Notes: generated by a model from the letters alone, not told the origin. A stretch of DNA of 52,989 nucleotides from Saprospiraceae bacterium (GCA_027488935.1 JAIYAP010000068.1:1-52989), one strand, 5' to 3'; positions 7,279 through 16,975 are shown, numbered from the stretch's first letter. Numbers and translations: made by a program.

Positions 7279-7368
7279 AGGGGGCCACGGAGTTACGCGG
7301 AGGGACGGAGATGCACAGAGTTTTTCTCTGCGTAACTCCATTCCTCCGCGTAACTCCGTGGCCCCTTT
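7277..7368. repeat. long palindrome, member 2 of the dispersed family
   Basis: The outer arms GGGGCCACGGAGTTACGCGG... (from 7281) and ...CCGCGTAACTCCGTGGCCCC (to 7365) pair perfectly over 23 bp. The inner arms ACGGAGATGCACAGAG and CTCTGCGTAACTCCAT pair imperfectly around TTTTT. The repeated unit is CACGGAGTTACG with a 10-11 bp period. The element overlaps the ATPase stop codon and ends 5 bp before the 3' end of the convergent gene. It may work as a two-way terminator. Confidence 0.85.
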
Positions 7369-7373
7369 CTCCT

Positions 7374-7922
7374 CTACGCCTGAATTTGCTCCAAAATTGC
7401 ATGCGCCCATTGCCCGGCAAATTGATCCAATTGTTGAATTTTATCCAAATCCAAAGCAAGCAATCCGGGAAAACGATCATACAGAAACGCGAGGATTTGT
7501 TTTTTCAAGGCCTGGGTGGCTTCGTCGGCAAAAGTGGTTTGCATGGCCAATTCCGCGGCTTTTCCTGCTTCAAATTGACTGGCGATGGTGAGCAGATCGC
7601 CTGCGCGGGTACGCACGAGGCTGTTCCAATCTTTTATTTGCGCATCACTGAGGTCATGAAAACCGGGCACTTGCTCAAAGGCGAAATTGCGCACCAACAG
7701 TGTCAGTTCCCCTACCCTACCCTGGTGGGCAACCTGGCGGCGGGCACTTTCCATTTCTTCATCGAGTGAGCCATAGGTGCCGCGTTCGCCCTTGCGTTTA
7801 TCAATCCAGTGGCCGCTTTCTTCCTTGCGTTCGGCTTGCACGTATGTTTTTTTCTCCTTTCGGCGGTTGTAGAGCGCTAAGGAAAGGGCTACCAGGATAA
7901 ATAAGGCAAAAAAGAGTTGCAT
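7374..7922 (-). CDS. N-terminally anchored protein, unknown function
   Basis: The 182-aa product opens with one membrane segment (MQLFFALFILVALSLALYN), then a basic stretch and a soluble helical domain of about 150 residues rich in Glu, Gln and Ala. The start at 7922 is chosen because it places the hydrophobic segment at the N-terminus; upstream codons encode a poor leader that overlaps the DUF92 gene. I do not recognise the soluble domain. It follows the DUF92 gene by 43 bp on the same strand and is likely the last gene of the acylase-DUF92 run. Confidence 0.65.
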   Translation of the reverse strand: MQLFFALFILVALSLALYNRRKEKKTYVQAERKEESGHWIDKRKGERGTYGSLDEEMESARRQVAHQGRVGELTLLVRNFAFEQVPGFHDLSDAQIKDWNSLVRTRAGDLLTIASQFEAGKAAELAMQTTFADEATQALKKQILAFLYDRFPGLLALDLDKIQQLDQFAGQWAHAILEQIQA

Positions 7923-7965
7923 GAATTGAACAGGTTTAACAGATCTTGAATCGGCAAAGATAATG

Positions 7966-8763
7966 CTATCTATATTGCGTTCCCAACCATAAAACGAAAC
8001 CCGAAACCAGCACATTGCTGATCAAATTGACCCAATCGTTGTTTATCCATGGCAGGCCGCTGTACAGACGCGCCCCTGGCACAGGGACATCGGTGATTGC
8101 GCCCGTTTCCGGATCTTGATAGCGCGCCTGCACAAGCGCCCCCAGTACACTGTCGAGTAACATTCCGATGAAACCTGCTAAAACGAGGGTATAGAATCCG
8201 TTGAAGAATGGATTATCGAGGAGATAATAAAGCATACCAAGACTACTTAAACAAACAGCGCCCAGTAATCCGCCCAAAGTGCCGCCCAAACTGACACCCC
8301 CCGATGCACCGACCGCAATGGGGCGGAAGCGCAAAATATCATACGTGCGCCCGCGCAGGAAGATGCCGATTTCGGAAGCCCAGGTATCGGCGGTACTAAC
8401 CGAGAGGGAGGCAAACATGGCTAGTTCAAGTGAAAAATAACTGGTAAAACTCCAACTAATGCAACCGGGTAATAAGGCATATATCCCGCCGTTACAAAAA
8501 ACCTGGAAGGCATCGCGGGGTTTTCCGTGTTTTTGATCCGATGCTATAGCCTTGACTTTCAATAATTTACCCAACAAGATACTGCTGATAAAAAAGAAAA
8601 ACAAGGGAAGGAGGTATTCGTAACCGCATTGATAGATTACCCACAAGCCCATGGCAACAGCCAGGAAGGCACCTCCCTGGGTAAGCATCTTTCGGGAGGT
8701 GGTGAACCATACGAACAATGCGCAGCAGGGCAGTAGTACAAAAAGATGCCAAATTTCGAACAT
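7966..8763 (-). CDS. DUF92 family integral membrane protein
   Basis: This 265-aa multi-pass membrane protein has the DUF92 signatures SDQKHGKPRDAFQVFCNGG and STADTWASEIG, plus GGVSLGGTLGGLLGA. The family includes plant phytyl-phosphate kinase VTE6 and TMEM19; bacterial members probably act on isoprenoid or lipid phosphates in the membrane, but the substrate here is not known. About seven hydrophobic segments are visible. It lies 50 bp downstream of the acylase gene on the same strand and 43 bp upstream of the anchored protein, so the three genes may be one transcript. Confidence 0.85.
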   Translation of the reverse strand: MFEIWHLFVLLPCCALFVWFTTSRKMLTQGGAFLAVAMGLWVIYQCGYEYLLPLFFFFISSILLGKLLKVKAIASDQKHGKPRDAFQVFCNGGIYALLPGCISWSFTSYFSLELAMFASLSVSTADTWASEIGIFLRGRTYDILRFRPIAVGASGGVSLGGTLGGLLGAVCLSSLGMLYYLLDNPFFNGFYTLVLAGFIGMLLDSVLGALVQARYQDPETGAITDVPVPGARLYSGLPWINNDWVNLISNVLVSGFVLWLGTQYR

Positions 8764-8813
8764 AAAAACTAAGGTTTTTTGCTATACATAAGCCATTCCA
8801 AGTTCAATCCCCC

Positions 8814-10874
8814 CTACTCCGGATGATACACCCGCTCCGCCTTCGCAAATACCTCCGAACGCTTCAAAGTCATCGGTTTGGTTTTAAACGACACAAATAA
8901 CGGCGCCTGATCGGCATAATGCGGGCTTCCCGGCCGACTGGAAGCGCCATAGACATTCACAGATTCAATGATTGCCCCCTCGGGGGTGAAGCGCGCAAGT
9001 TCGATGTAACAATCGCCTACCACGCCTTTTACCTTGCCTTTTTTGTAATCCATGCTGTAAATAGCCGCAATATTGTCGGGCGCACCCGATAAAGGCAGTT
9101 CTAATTTGCCCCGCACTAATTTTTGATAATCGCCCAGCGGCACATCCATGCGACCAAACTGACGCATCATATACTTGCGGGTATATTCAGCAGCGTCGAT
9201 AATTTCCGGCACGGTGAGTTTCTTGAAAGTGTAAATATCCGGGATTTTGTACTTAATCACCACATATTTGGCCATCACCATAAACACGGTGGCACTGGTA
9301 TTGGTGATTTCCGAACGGCGATCCCAGGCTTTCACAATGTCCAGCACCGGTGCTGCATCGGGATATTTTTTCGAATCCAGCCCAAACAAACTGTCAAACT
9401 GTACCGCGTAGGAAAGTTTGGCGGGCAATTGCTGGTCGTATTTAATGCGTTTAAAATCATGATAATCAATCTTATCCAAGGGCGCGATGAGTTCCATAAA
9501 ACGTTCACTCCTGTTGTTTTCCCAGGTCTCGTAGCCCATTGTCGGGTCAATGCGGCTTTGCGGAATATTATCGGCCGCTGCAGAGGCATTAAACGGTGTA
9601 TTGTTGCTGTTAAACAAATACCCGGACTTCGGATTCAGGATTTGTGGGAGGTTTTTGATCGGCTGAAATTCGGTCCACAAAGCGCGGGAGGTATTGCCCG
9701 GCAGTGTATGTTTCCAATCGAAACCAGCATTACGCACCGGCAATTTGGCATTGCTCAGGTAAAAAATGGTGTCATACCGATCGGCGTACACCACATTAAA
9801 GCCTGGAATTGCGCCCATGTTCAAAGCGGCATAAAACTCGGTAAAATTGCGGGCTTTGTTCATCCGAAACCACTCCTCCAAGGCCCGGATATCAAACATA
9901 CCGGTGCTGCGGATGGCAAACATGCCTTTTTTGTTTTTCAAAACGGGTCCGTGAACACTGTACCACGCTTTTTTATGCACGGCGATGGGAATACCTGCCA
10001 CTTTTAGCCGCAATTTGATACGTCTTTCCTCCAAAGGCAGCCATTTTCCATCGTATCGATACTGCAATCGGTTGTTTGGATTGATTTCCAACTCGTAGAT
10101 ATCGAGTTTGTCAGGATTGTTCACGGTGTGCGCCCAACCGAGGTATTCATTCACCCCACTCAGGATATGCGGCGCGCCGGGAAACAAAGCCCCCAAAATA
10201 TTCAAGCCTTCTTCGCTGCACAAATGGGCTTCGTACCAGGCCACAATCCCCTCCCAGGGCTGGTGTGAATTGATGGCGAGGTAGGTTTGTCCGTCCTTGG
10301 TTTTGCGCGAATTAAACGCATACGCATTCGATCCATCGGCCTTGGGCATGGCCGCCATGGGTACCTTATTGCCTAAAATAGATTGAATCGCGCCATCGCC
10401 ACCGGTAAAAACAAACAATTGTAACACGCCATACACGGCCATATCGCGGGGCGTAATGGGGATCAAGGCTTTGTGTCGTACTTCCCGTGGGTGCGCACGC
10501 GCGAAAGCATTGAAACCAGCGGCATACCCTTCCAGAAGTCGGTTGTATTCGGGTGAAATTTGCTTGCTATACAGTGAATCGACTAATTCGCGGGCGCGGA
10601 TCAATTGAACGACAAAATCAATGGCCGCGCCATCTTTGCCCATTACCCGCCCTAAAAGACCTTTAGAGGCCAAAAAACAGGTCTGCACCGTTTCAAAATC
10701 GTCTTCGCAATGCGCCCACGCGAGGCCATACGCGACTTCTGCATCGGTTTTTGCAAAAATATGGGGCACGCCAAAAGAATCGCGTACAATTTGAATAGAT
10801 TTGGGCTGAATTTGGGCGGAAAGCGACCAGGAACACAGCAAAAGCGACAGGAACGGTAGGTAGATTTTGTGCAT
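8814..10874 (-). CDS. exported penicillin-acylase family hydrolase
   Basis: This 686-aa protein belongs to the Ntn-hydrolase penicillin/acyl-homoserine-lactone acylase family. The signal peptide is MHKIYLPFLSLLLCSWSLSA. The small (alpha) subunit is followed by KADGSNAYAFNSRKT, in which Ser182 should become the catalytic N-terminal nucleophile after self-cleavage. INSHQPW downstream and the GVNEYLGWAHTVNN segment fit the beta subunit. Such periplasmic enzymes cleave amides of acyl side chains; lactones, lipids or peptides are all possible substrates. The start at 10874 gives a normal signal peptide. The gene diverges from cydA with 132 bp between them. Confidence 0.85.
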   Translation of the reverse strand: MHKIYLPFLSLLLCSWSLSAQIQPKSIQIVRDSFGVPHIFAKTDAEVAYGLAWAHCEDDFETVQTCFLASKGLLGRVMGKDGAAIDFVVQLIRARELVDSLYSKQISPEYNRLLEGYAAGFNAFARAHPREVRHKALIPITPRDMAVYGVLQLFVFTGGDGAIQSILGNKVPMAAMPKADGSNAYAFNSRKTKDGQTYLAINSHQPWEGIVAWYEAHLCSEEGLNILGALFPGAPHILSGVNEYLGWAHTVNNPDKLDIYELEINPNNRLQYRYDGKWLPLEERRIKLRLKVAGIPIAVHKKAWYSVHGPVLKNKKGMFAIRSTGMFDIRALEEWFRMNKARNFTEFYAALNMGAIPGFNVVYADRYDTIFYLSNAKLPVRNAGFDWKHTLPGNTSRALWTEFQPIKNLPQILNPKSGYLFNSNNTPFNASAAADNIPQSRIDPTMGYETWENNRSERFMELIAPLDKIDYHDFKRIKYDQQLPAKLSYAVQFDSLFGLDSKKYPDAAPVLDIVKAWDRRSEITNTSATVFMVMAKYVVIKYKIPDIYTFKKLTVPEIIDAAEYTRKYMMRQFGRMDVPLGDYQKLVRGKLELPLSGAPDNIAAIYSMDYKKGKVKGVVGDCYIELARFTPEGAIIESVNVYGASSRPGSPHYADQAPLFVSFKTKPMTLKRSEVFAKAERVYHPE

Positions 10875-11006
10875 AGTTTTGGAACGCCGTTGTACCCGTA
10901 CTTGTTTCAAAAGTGGGTGGGTTTTTCCGAGGGTGACGAAGATCATCGGTTGGGGTGTAACTTAATCAATGGTGGTGTGTTCGTATTTAAGTTAAAAAAA
11001 CAAATT

Positions 11007-12383
11007 ATGAATACCGAAGTACTAGCCCGCATCCAATTTGCCTTTACCATTTCCTTTCACTACATCTATCCACCCCTGAGTATTGGACTTGGGTTGGTGC
11101 TGGTCGTTATGGAAGGAATGTATTTGCGCACCCGCAAAAAAATATACGAAGACATGACCCGCTTTTGGATCAAAATCTTCGCCTTGATCTTCGGTATTGG
11201 GGTCGCAACGGGTATTGTCATGGAATTTGAATTTGGTACCAATTGGGCCACCTATTCCAAATATGTGGGGGATATTTTTGGTTCCGCACTCGCAGCAGAG
11301 GGCATTTTTGCATTTGCCTTAGAATCGGGCTTTTTGGGTGTTTTGTTGTTTGGCTGGCATCGGGTGAGTCCGCCGGTACACTTTTTTTCCACGGTGATGG
11401 TGTGGCTTGGCTCCATGTTTTCGGCGGTGTGGATTGTGGTGGCCAATTCCTGGCAACAAACGCCGGCGGGATACCACATTATGGGCGAGGGCACCCAGGC
11501 ACGGGCGGAAATCACCGATTTTTGGGCTATGGTGTTCAATCCATCCAGTGTGGACCGTTTGCTGCACGTGTGGGTGGGTGCATTTTTGGCGGGTGCGTTT
11601 TTGGTATTGAGCGTCAATGCATGGTATATCTTAAAAAAACGACATCTTGAAATTGCCTTGCCTTCTTTTAAAATAGCGCTTACCATTGCGGCTTTAGCCT
11701 CTATAACTCAATTGTTTCTGGGCCACCGCAGCGCCGAGGGGGTCGCTAAAAACCAACCCATCAAACTTGCAGCGCTGGAGGGCCATTACGACAGTCTGGC
11801 TGTAGCCGATTTGTACCTGTTAGGCTGGGTGGATCAAAATAACCGCACGACCAGCGGATTGAAAATACCCGGTGGACTGACCTTTATGTTGCACCAGGAT
11901 TTTAAAACGCCTGTTCCCGGTTTGAACAGTTTTCCGCGCAACGACCAGCCGAAGCAAATCAACGCCATTTTTCAGTTTTACCATATCATGATTTCGATTG
12001 GTATGGCCCTTATTTTCCTGAGTTGGCTGGCGATGTGGTTGTGGTGGCGCGGCAAATTATTTGAAAAACGCTGGCTGTTGCAAATTTTCGTGTGGGCGGT
12101 GGCTTTGCCGCAAATTGCCAATCAAACCGGCTGGTTTTCGGCCGAAATGGGTCGGCAGCCGTGGGTTGTGTACGGATTATTGCGCACCAGCGATGCCCTT
12201 TCCCGCACCGTCACAGCCAACCAGGTATTGTTCTCGCTAATCCTGTTTACGGTGGTATATCTGGTCTTATTGATCCTGTTTTTGTATTTATTGACCAAAA
12301 AAATACAACACGGACCGGAATTGCACAGCGAAGAAAGCGATGCCGAAATACAATCGAAACGCCAACTCCCAACCCAACTATAA
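11007..12383 (+). CDS. cydA: cytochrome bd quinol oxidase subunit I
   Basis: CydA holds the three haems of the bd-type terminal oxidase, which oxidises quinol and reduces oxygen to water. The 458-aa sequence has the N-terminal haem ligand region [13 protein letters not shown] (His18), [28 protein letters not shown] (haem b558 His) and GRQPW near the C-terminus. The quinol-binding loop is short compared with the enteric type. Many hydrophobic segments place it in the inner membrane. The start at 11007 matches the family N-terminus; a longer frame overlaps the divergent acylase gene. cydB follows 30 bp later. No cydX-like small gene was seen. Confidence 0.95.
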   Translation: MNTEVLARIQFAFTISFHYIYPPLSIGLGLVLVVMEGMYLRTRKKIYEDMTRFWIKIFALIFGIGVATGIVMEFEFGTNWATYSKYVGDIFGSALAAEGIFAFALESGFLGVLLFGWHRVSPPVHFFSTVMVWLGSMFSAVWIVVANSWQQTPAGYHIMGEGTQARAEITDFWAMVFNPSSVDRLLHVWVGAFLAGAFLVLSVNAWYILKKRHLEIALPSFKIALTIAALASITQLFLGHRSAEGVAKNQPIKLAALEGHYDSLAVADLYLLGWVDQNNRTTSGLKIPGGLTFMLHQDFKTPVPGLNSFPRNDQPKQINAIFQFYHIMISIGMALIFLSWLAMWLWWRGKLFEKRWLLQIFVWAVALPQIANQTGWFSAEMGRQPWVVYGLLRTSDALSRTVTANQVLFSLILFTVVYLVLLILFLYLLTKKIQHGPELHSEESDAEIQSKRQLPTQL

Positions 12384-12413
12384 ACACCCTTTTCACCCAA
12401 AATAAGCAATGTT

Positions 12414-13442
12414 ATGTTTTTAGGAATCGATTATGCCACCTGGTGGTTTCTGGTTTTTGGCGCGGTGATTTCGGGGTACGCCATCCTCGATGGATTTGAT
12501 CTGGGCGCCGGAGCCTTGCACTTGTTTTTGAAAAAAGAAGAAAGTCGGCGCATCGCGCTCAATGCGATCGGTCCGATTTGGGATGGCAATGAAGTGTGGT
12601 TGGTGATCGGCGGCGGTGCGCTGTTTGCAGGGTTTCCGGTGGCGTATGCGGCCATTTTTTCGGCATTTTACGTGCCTTTTATGATTTTTATCGTCGGCTT
12701 GATTTATCGGGCGGTGGCGATTGAGTTTCGAAGCAAAGAGCCGGGTAAAATCTGGCGCGCGAGCTGGGATTTCATTTACTTTTTTTCCTGCACCATCGTC
12801 ACCTTATCGCTGGGTTTGATGTTGGGCAATGTGGCCTTGGGCATTCCATTGGATGCAAACCACGAATTTGCGGGCAACTGGCTCGACTTTTTCAATCCAT
12901 TTTCAATCCTGGTTGCGGCGACCACCTTGGCCTTATTTATGATGCATGGGGCCATTTTCCTGACCATGAAAACCGAAAACCGATTGTTTGTAAAACTGAC
13001 CATTTTGGCCAAAAACTTCACGATTTTCTTTGTGCTGGCCTTTACCCTCACCACGTTATACACCTTATTATATATACCCCATTTGAGCGATCGAATTCGC
13101 AGCAATCCGGCATTTTTCCTGCTGCCGGTGATGTTGGTGCTGGCGGTGGCCAATATTCCGAGGCAACTCAACAAAGGCGCCTGGCGCTGGGCGTTTGCCA
13201 GTTCGAGTATTACCATCGCTACCCTGCTGTTGATGGTGGCCGTGGAAGTTTTTCCTTACTTAGTTTACTCGCCGATCAACCCGGAAAACAGCATCACGAT
13301 TGCCAATGCCGCCTCCAGTCCGAAAACGATGGGCTTGTTGTTGCGCATTGCTTTGATCGGAACACCCTTAGTGGGCATGTACACCGCCTTTGTGTTTTGG
13401 ACGTTTAAAGGAAAGGTAAAGCTGGATGAGATGAGTTATTGA
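12414..13442 (+). CDS. cydB: cytochrome bd quinol oxidase subunit II
   Basis: This 342-aa inner-membrane protein has the CydB signatures GYAILDGFDLGAGALHLF near the N-terminus and GPIWDGNEVWLVIGGGALFA shortly after. It forms the heterodimer with CydA and shares its fold but carries no haem in most members. The 30-bp gap to cydA and lack of a promoter point to one operon. Its length is normal for the short-type CydB. The gene is convergent with the Rpn-type nuclease gene, with 32 bp between the stops. Confidence 0.95.
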   Translation: MFLGIDYATWWFLVFGAVISGYAILDGFDLGAGALHLFLKKEESRRIALNAIGPIWDGNEVWLVIGGGALFAGFPVAYAAIFSAFYVPFMIFIVGLIYRAVAIEFRSKEPGKIWRASWDFIYFFSCTIVTLSLGLMLGNVALGIPLDANHEFAGNWLDFFNPFSILVAATTLALFMMHGAIFLTMKTENRLFVKLTILAKNFTIFFVLAFTLTTLYTLLYIPHLSDRIRSNPAFFLLPVMLVLAVANIPRQLNKGAWRWAFASSSITIATLLLMVAVEVFPYLVYSPINPENSITIANAASSPKTMGLLLRIALIGTPLVGMYTAFVFWTFKGKVKLDEMSY

Positions 13443-13474
13443 GCTTGGGGAAGGCTGCAGAAACGCCACATAAA

Positions 13475-14395
13475 TTATTCATTGGTATTCAACTCATTGC
13501 GTAGTTTTTGAACCTCTTCAGTGGTCAATCCTGTACCTGCAGAAACCTGGTCATCGTTTAATCCTAATTTTATGAAATTGATGGCGATGTTTTTAGTGAC
13601 TTCAATCTCCTTTTTCTTTGTTTCTGCTATTAATTTCTCCTCCATTTTTAATTCATGCTCCTCCCGTTCAAACTTTATAGTCTCCGCTATGCTTGCTTCT
13701 GTGTGGAGATTTTCCAGAAATTTATTGTATCTTTTACGGTCTGCTTCCGGAAGATTGTGCACATTTAGTTTTTCTCTGACCTCATTCATGCCTTTTGCGC
13801 GAAAACTATCGAGCACTTCACTGTTTTTCAGAAAATAGATCCATTCATCTAAGGTATCATTGATGATGTCGTTAAACTTGGTTGTTCGGATCAAATAATA
13901 TTCGGGGTAGGTTTGATGAATGGTCGTTTTTTTGAACAGTTTTTGTTGTGCTTTGGTAAGTTGTAGTTCTTTATGCGTGTGCAAACCCACGAATTTAGTT
14001 TGTCCAGTGTAGATATAATCATCTCCTTTGGCCAAACCAAAATATACAATACTGACTGCGATAACTTTTTTTATCCGGGAATAGGCATCGCCAATGTCCA
14101 GGTATTCGGTAACGGCCTTTGAGGTAGCAAAAAGCATCCGCATGAGATAGTCTAACTCGCGCGTATTTTGTATTTCAATGATAATATGTTCACCTTTCGA
14201 GTTTTCAGCATATAAATCCACGCGGTTGAATTTATCATCTTCATGATCCTGGTTGCTCTCGCTTTCCAACAATCCCTCAATTTTGATATCTTCTTTGAGC
14301 AATTCAGAAAGAAAGCCTTCGAGAATACCGAAGTTCTTTTTATCACGCAGCATTTTCTTTGCTGCCCAATCGAATCGAATGTGCTTATTGGCCAT
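13475..14395 (-). CDS. Rpn-type PD-(D/E)XK nuclease / transposase-like protein
   Basis: The 306-aa product belongs to the PD-(D/E)XK nuclease family linked to recombination-promoting nucleases (Rpn). The family start FDWAAKKMLRDKKNFGILEG is followed by NRVDLYAENSKGEHIIIEIQ, where Asp and the Glu-x-Gln positions correspond to the metal-binding core. The C-terminus is a charged coiled-coil segment rich in Glu and Lys and ends in a short helix-turn-helix-like tail (LGLNDDQVSAGTGLTTEEVQ). Rpn proteins nick or cut DNA and promote RecA-independent exchange; many copies move between strains. The start at 14395 is fixed by the promoter just upstream. No partner gene is visible. Confidence 0.8.
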   Translation of the reverse strand: MANKHIRFDWAAKKMLRDKKNFGILEGFLSELLKEDIKIEGLLESESNQDHEDDKFNRVDLYAENSKGEHIIIEIQNTRELDYLMRMLFATSKAVTEYLDIGDAYSRIKKVIAVSIVYFGLAKGDDYIYTGQTKFVGLHTHKELQLTKAQQKLFKKTTIHQTYPEYYLIRTTKFNDIINDTLDEWIYFLKNSEVLDSFRAKGMNEVREKLNVHNLPEADRKRYNKFLENLHTEASIAETIKFEREEHELKMEEKLIAETKKKEIEVTKNIAINFIKLGLNDDQVSAGTGLTTEEVQKLRNELNTNE

Positions 14396-14411
14396 ATCAC
14401 TTACTTTGAAA

Positions 14412-14443
14412 CAAAGATAGTAGGTTCGCTGGATAAGATCAAA
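14412..14443 (-). promoter_or_regulatory. textbook Bacteroidota promoter of the Rpn-type gene
   Basis: On the minus strand TTTG (14443-14440) is followed after exactly 20 bp by TATCTTTG (14419-14412), a full match to the -33/-7 consensus. Transcription would start near 14405, ten bases before the ATG at 14395. Confidence 0.8.
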
Positions 14444-14458
14444 CAATTTATTTGTGAT

Positions 14459-15244
14459 TTACAACCTAGTTCTTTCCCCAGAAACCAAAAACTGCACTTT
14501 CCCCTCCAACAAACCCTTGTTTTTCAATTGTTTGCGCAGCAAATCTTCTGATTCTTTAAAATGACTCCAACCGCGGTAATGAATGGGAAGTACTTTATTG
14601 GGCTTTAAAACCGCAACTGCTTTTTCGAGGTCTTTCCCATCCATGGTGTACCGTCCCAGACCCGATAAATACCGGAATTGCGCACTGCCCAGGTGAAAAA
14701 TGCCAATGTCGATGTTGGGAAAACGTTGGGCTACTTCCGGGATGCCTTTAAAATAAACGGTATCGCCTGAGATGTAAAGCACACCGTTGGATTGTCCGGG
14801 ATATTCGAGCACAAACCCAATGACCGGGCCGGAAAAGAATTCGGGCAGCCACCAGGGACGGTGTTGGCAGGGCGTGGCGGTAATTTTCAAACCCGGAACT
14901 TTATCATTTTCAACTACATACGAATCCCATACACGCAGACCGGTAGTCCCTGGAACGCTTTTTGCCGCAGCCTGGGTAGACAAAATCAAAGGGACTGATT
15001 TAGCCAATTCCTTGCCAGCGCGGTCGAAATTATCCCCATGTTGGTGGTGGCTCAACAAAATCAGGTCGATGTGCCCCAATGCTGCTACAGAAAGGGCAGG
15101 ATCGGCTGTTTTTTTGGAAATGGCTCCGAAACCGTGGTGATACCATCGGCCAGCATGGTCGAGGGTGGGATCTGTCAATATTCTGAATCCATTGATTTCC
15201 AGTAAGATACAGGCCGTATCAATGTGGGTGATGTATAATTCCAT
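14459..15244 (-). CDS. MBL-fold metallohydrolase
   Basis: This 261-aa protein is a metallo-beta-lactamase-fold hydrolase of the UlaG-like branch. The metal motif is H67-Q-H69-G-D71-N72; the last His of the classical HxHxDH is Asn, a variant also seen in close relatives. Other metal-region residues are QHRPWW, ISGDTVYF and LPIHYRGWSHF. There is no signal peptide, so it is probably cytoplasmic. The substrate cannot be inferred; relatives act on lactones, phosphodiesters or N-acyl lipids. It lies 63 bp upstream of the Rpn-type gene on the same strand, but that gene has its own promoter. Confidence 0.8.
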   Translation of the reverse strand: MELYITHIDTACILLEINGFRILTDPTLDHAGRWYHHGFGAISKKTADPALSVAALGHIDLILLSHHQHGDNFDRAGKELAKSVPLILSTQAAAKSVPGTTGLRVWDSYVVENDKVPGLKITATPCQHRPWWLPEFFSGPVIGFVLEYPGQSNGVLYISGDTVYFKGIPEVAQRFPNIDIGIFHLGSAQFRYLSGLGRYTMDGKDLEKAVAVLKPNKVLPIHYRGWSHFKESEDLLRKQLKNKGLLEGKVQFLVSGERTRL

Positions 15245-15295
15245 GTGGACAAATTAAGCAGGAAAATGGGCGCTAACAGGTTGTTTGGCGTCGCT

Positions 15296-15303
15296 CAAAA
15301 TTA
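15296..15303 (-). promoter_or_regulatory. candidate -7 box for the MBL-fold gene
   Basis: Minus-strand TAATTTTG fits TAnnTTTG and would start transcription about 45 bp before the ATG at 15244. No clear -33 element was seen. Confidence 0.35.
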
Positions 15304-15326
15304 TACTTTTACGGTCATTAAATATG

Positions 15327-15342
15327 AAAATATGCATATTTT
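15327..15342. promoter_or_regulatory. 16-bp perfect palindrome in the 15245-15568 gap
   Basis: AAAATATGCATATTTT is a perfect palindrome upstream of the candidate MBL-gene promoter and 227 bp before the first RCC1 gene. It could be a regulator binding site. The rest of this 324-bp gap is AT-rich, with TACCTTTA near 15443 as a weak -7-like box for the RCC1 gene. Confidence 0.35.
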
Positions 15343-15568
15343 AAAGAACATCTTACAAGCGTTGCACCTCCATCTAAAATCTTAAATCATGTAATCTTAA
15401 TTCTTAAATCCCTCCCCCCTTTCGCGATATCGATTTACACCTTACCTTTACATCTACTAAAAGCAATTTTAGCAATCTTACTTTTATTTAATTATAATCC
15501 GATAGAAAGGTTGAAACCTTTCCAATCCAACCCTTACTACGAGATTTTTAACCACAAAAATTTCTAGT

Positions 15569-16903
15569 ATGCACCATTTTATTTTATTCCTGGTTTTAAT
15601 CCTCAATACCTTTCCCTTATCTGGACAGTGCTGGAAACAAATTTCGGGCGGCTCCCTGCATTCCTTTGCAGCCACCCCGAACAATCGTTTATGGGCCTGG
15701 GGCGACAATGCGCTTGGACAATTGGGTAAAAACTACAATTTTCAGGTTTTTTCCCCCGTTTTAATCGACATAGGGCCCGACTGGGCCGGTATAGACGCCA
15801 ACTACGGCAACTCCGCAGCCATCAAAACCGACGGATATTTATACATCTGGGGTTCCAATAACCGTGGACAATTAGGCATTGGGCCCGATGGACCCGATTT
15901 CGTAAAAGTGCCTACGCTGGTCAATTTGGCCAAATGGACCCAGGTTTCCATCGGCAACGAACATGTATTGGGGATTCAAACCGACGGAAGCCTTTGGGCT
16001 TGGGGCAGTAATACGTTTGGCGAATTGGGCAATGACACACAAACTCCCTCAAATCACCCCATTCAAATCGGAAGCGACAAAGACTGGAAAGCCATTTCCG
16101 CAGGCGATCACTTCTGTCTGGCCATCAAAAAGGACGGCTCTTTGTGGGCTTGGGGCTTCAACCAGGTTGGACAATTGGGGGATTCCAGCTACCAGAACAG
16201 AAATGTGCCCGTACCCGTTCGAAAAGATAAAAAATGGAAACAGGTAGATGCAGGCTATAGGCATGCGTTGGCCATCGACGAGTCCGGGAAATTATGGAGT
16301 TGGGGTGAAGGCGCAATCGGGTCGAATCCAACATGGCCGCCCTATCCATCCACGCCGGTTTTGATCGATTCCATTAAATTGTGGCAGAAGGTTTGCGCTG
16401 GAAACAACATCTCATTGGCGCTCGATGATGCGCATGCCCTGTGGTCCTGGGGGTTCAACAATTCGGGTCAAATCGGGCAAGACACCACTTGGCAGGATAT
16501 TGCCACCGGGAGCAATCACTTTCTGGCGATTGATCAATCGGGCGATCTTTGGACATGGGGATTTAACGTGCAGGGACAACTCGGACAAGGCAACACCCTC
16601 GATTTGAGCACGCCCACCAAAGTCAACTGCCCCTATACCGATGCGCACGTTTTATCCGCCAAAGCGCCAGCGGTGCAATTATTTCCATCGCCTACAAAGG
16701 ATGCTTTATACTTACAATTATTTGATAATCAAACCCGTGCAATCAAATACAGCATTATTAATGCACAAGGCGCGGAAGTCATGCCTTGCCAGGTTTTGAT
16801 GCCGGATGTTTCTATTGACGTCACAGATTTGGGGCCAGGTGTGTATTTCCTGCAATTGCAATTGGGTGATCAAAGGCTTACCCGGAAGTTTGTAAAAATG
16901 TAA
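15569..16903 (+). CDS. secreted RCC1-repeat protein with T9SS sorting domain (copy A)
   Basis: The 444-aa product has a signal peptide ending near PLSGQ, then seven RCC1-type blades, each carrying a version of LWAWGxNxxGQLG (for example GSLWAWGSNTFGELG), which should form a seven-bladed propeller. The fifth blade is degenerate (GKLWSWGEGAIGSNPTW). The last ~80 residues (VQLFPSPTKDALYLQL to LTRKFVKM) are a type A sorting domain recognised by the type IX secretion system. It is therefore an outer-surface or released protein; propellers of this type usually bind other proteins or carbohydrates. It is more divergent than copies B and C. A terminator follows at 16940. Confidence 0.9.
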   Translation: MHHFILFLVLILNTFPLSGQCWKQISGGSLHSFAATPNNRLWAWGDNALGQLGKNYNFQVFSPVLIDIGPDWAGIDANYGNSAAIKTDGYLYIWGSNNRGQLGIGPDGPDFVKVPTLVNLAKWTQVSIGNEHVLGIQTDGSLWAWGSNTFGELGNDTQTPSNHPIQIGSDKDWKAISAGDHFCLAIKKDGSLWAWGFNQVGQLGDSSYQNRNVPVPVRKDKKWKQVDAGYRHALAIDESGKLWSWGEGAIGSNPTWPPYPSTPVLIDSIKLWQKVCAGNNISLALDDAHALWSWGFNNSGQIGQDTTWQDIATGSNHFLAIDQSGDLWTWGFNVQGQLGQGNTLDLSTPTKVNCPYTDAHVLSAKAPAVQLFPSPTKDALYLQLFDNQTRAIKYSIINAQGAEVMPCQVLMPDVSIDVTDLGPGVYFLQLQLGDQRLTRKFVKM

Positions 16904-16939
16904 TATATTTCAAATAGATCCCCACCAACATGAATCATC

Positions 16940-16975
16940 CCGAATTTTGTTGAAACCCAAAATTCGGTTTTTTTT
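16940..16975 (+). terminator. intrinsic terminator after RCC1 copy A
   Basis: CCGAATTTTG (16940-16949) pairs perfectly with CAAAATTCGG (16958-16967) around an 8-nt loop and is followed by eight T. This is a standard rho-independent terminator 37 bp after the stop codon. The remaining bases up to 17119 show nothing further. Confidence 0.9.

Noticed and set aside
7009-7480. Frames with SVPPRNSVAP-type peptides over the repeat
   Set aside because: The same peptide pattern appears over unrelated copies of the palindrome family (also at 34214-34528), so it reflects the DNA repeat, not a gene.
9123-10007. 294-codon plus-strand frame rich in His
   Set aside because: It is antisense to the acylase gene, whose family motifs cover the same stretch.
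10869-11006. Longer cydA starting at 10869
   Set aside because: The extra 46 residues overlap the divergent acylase start and do not fit the family N-terminus.
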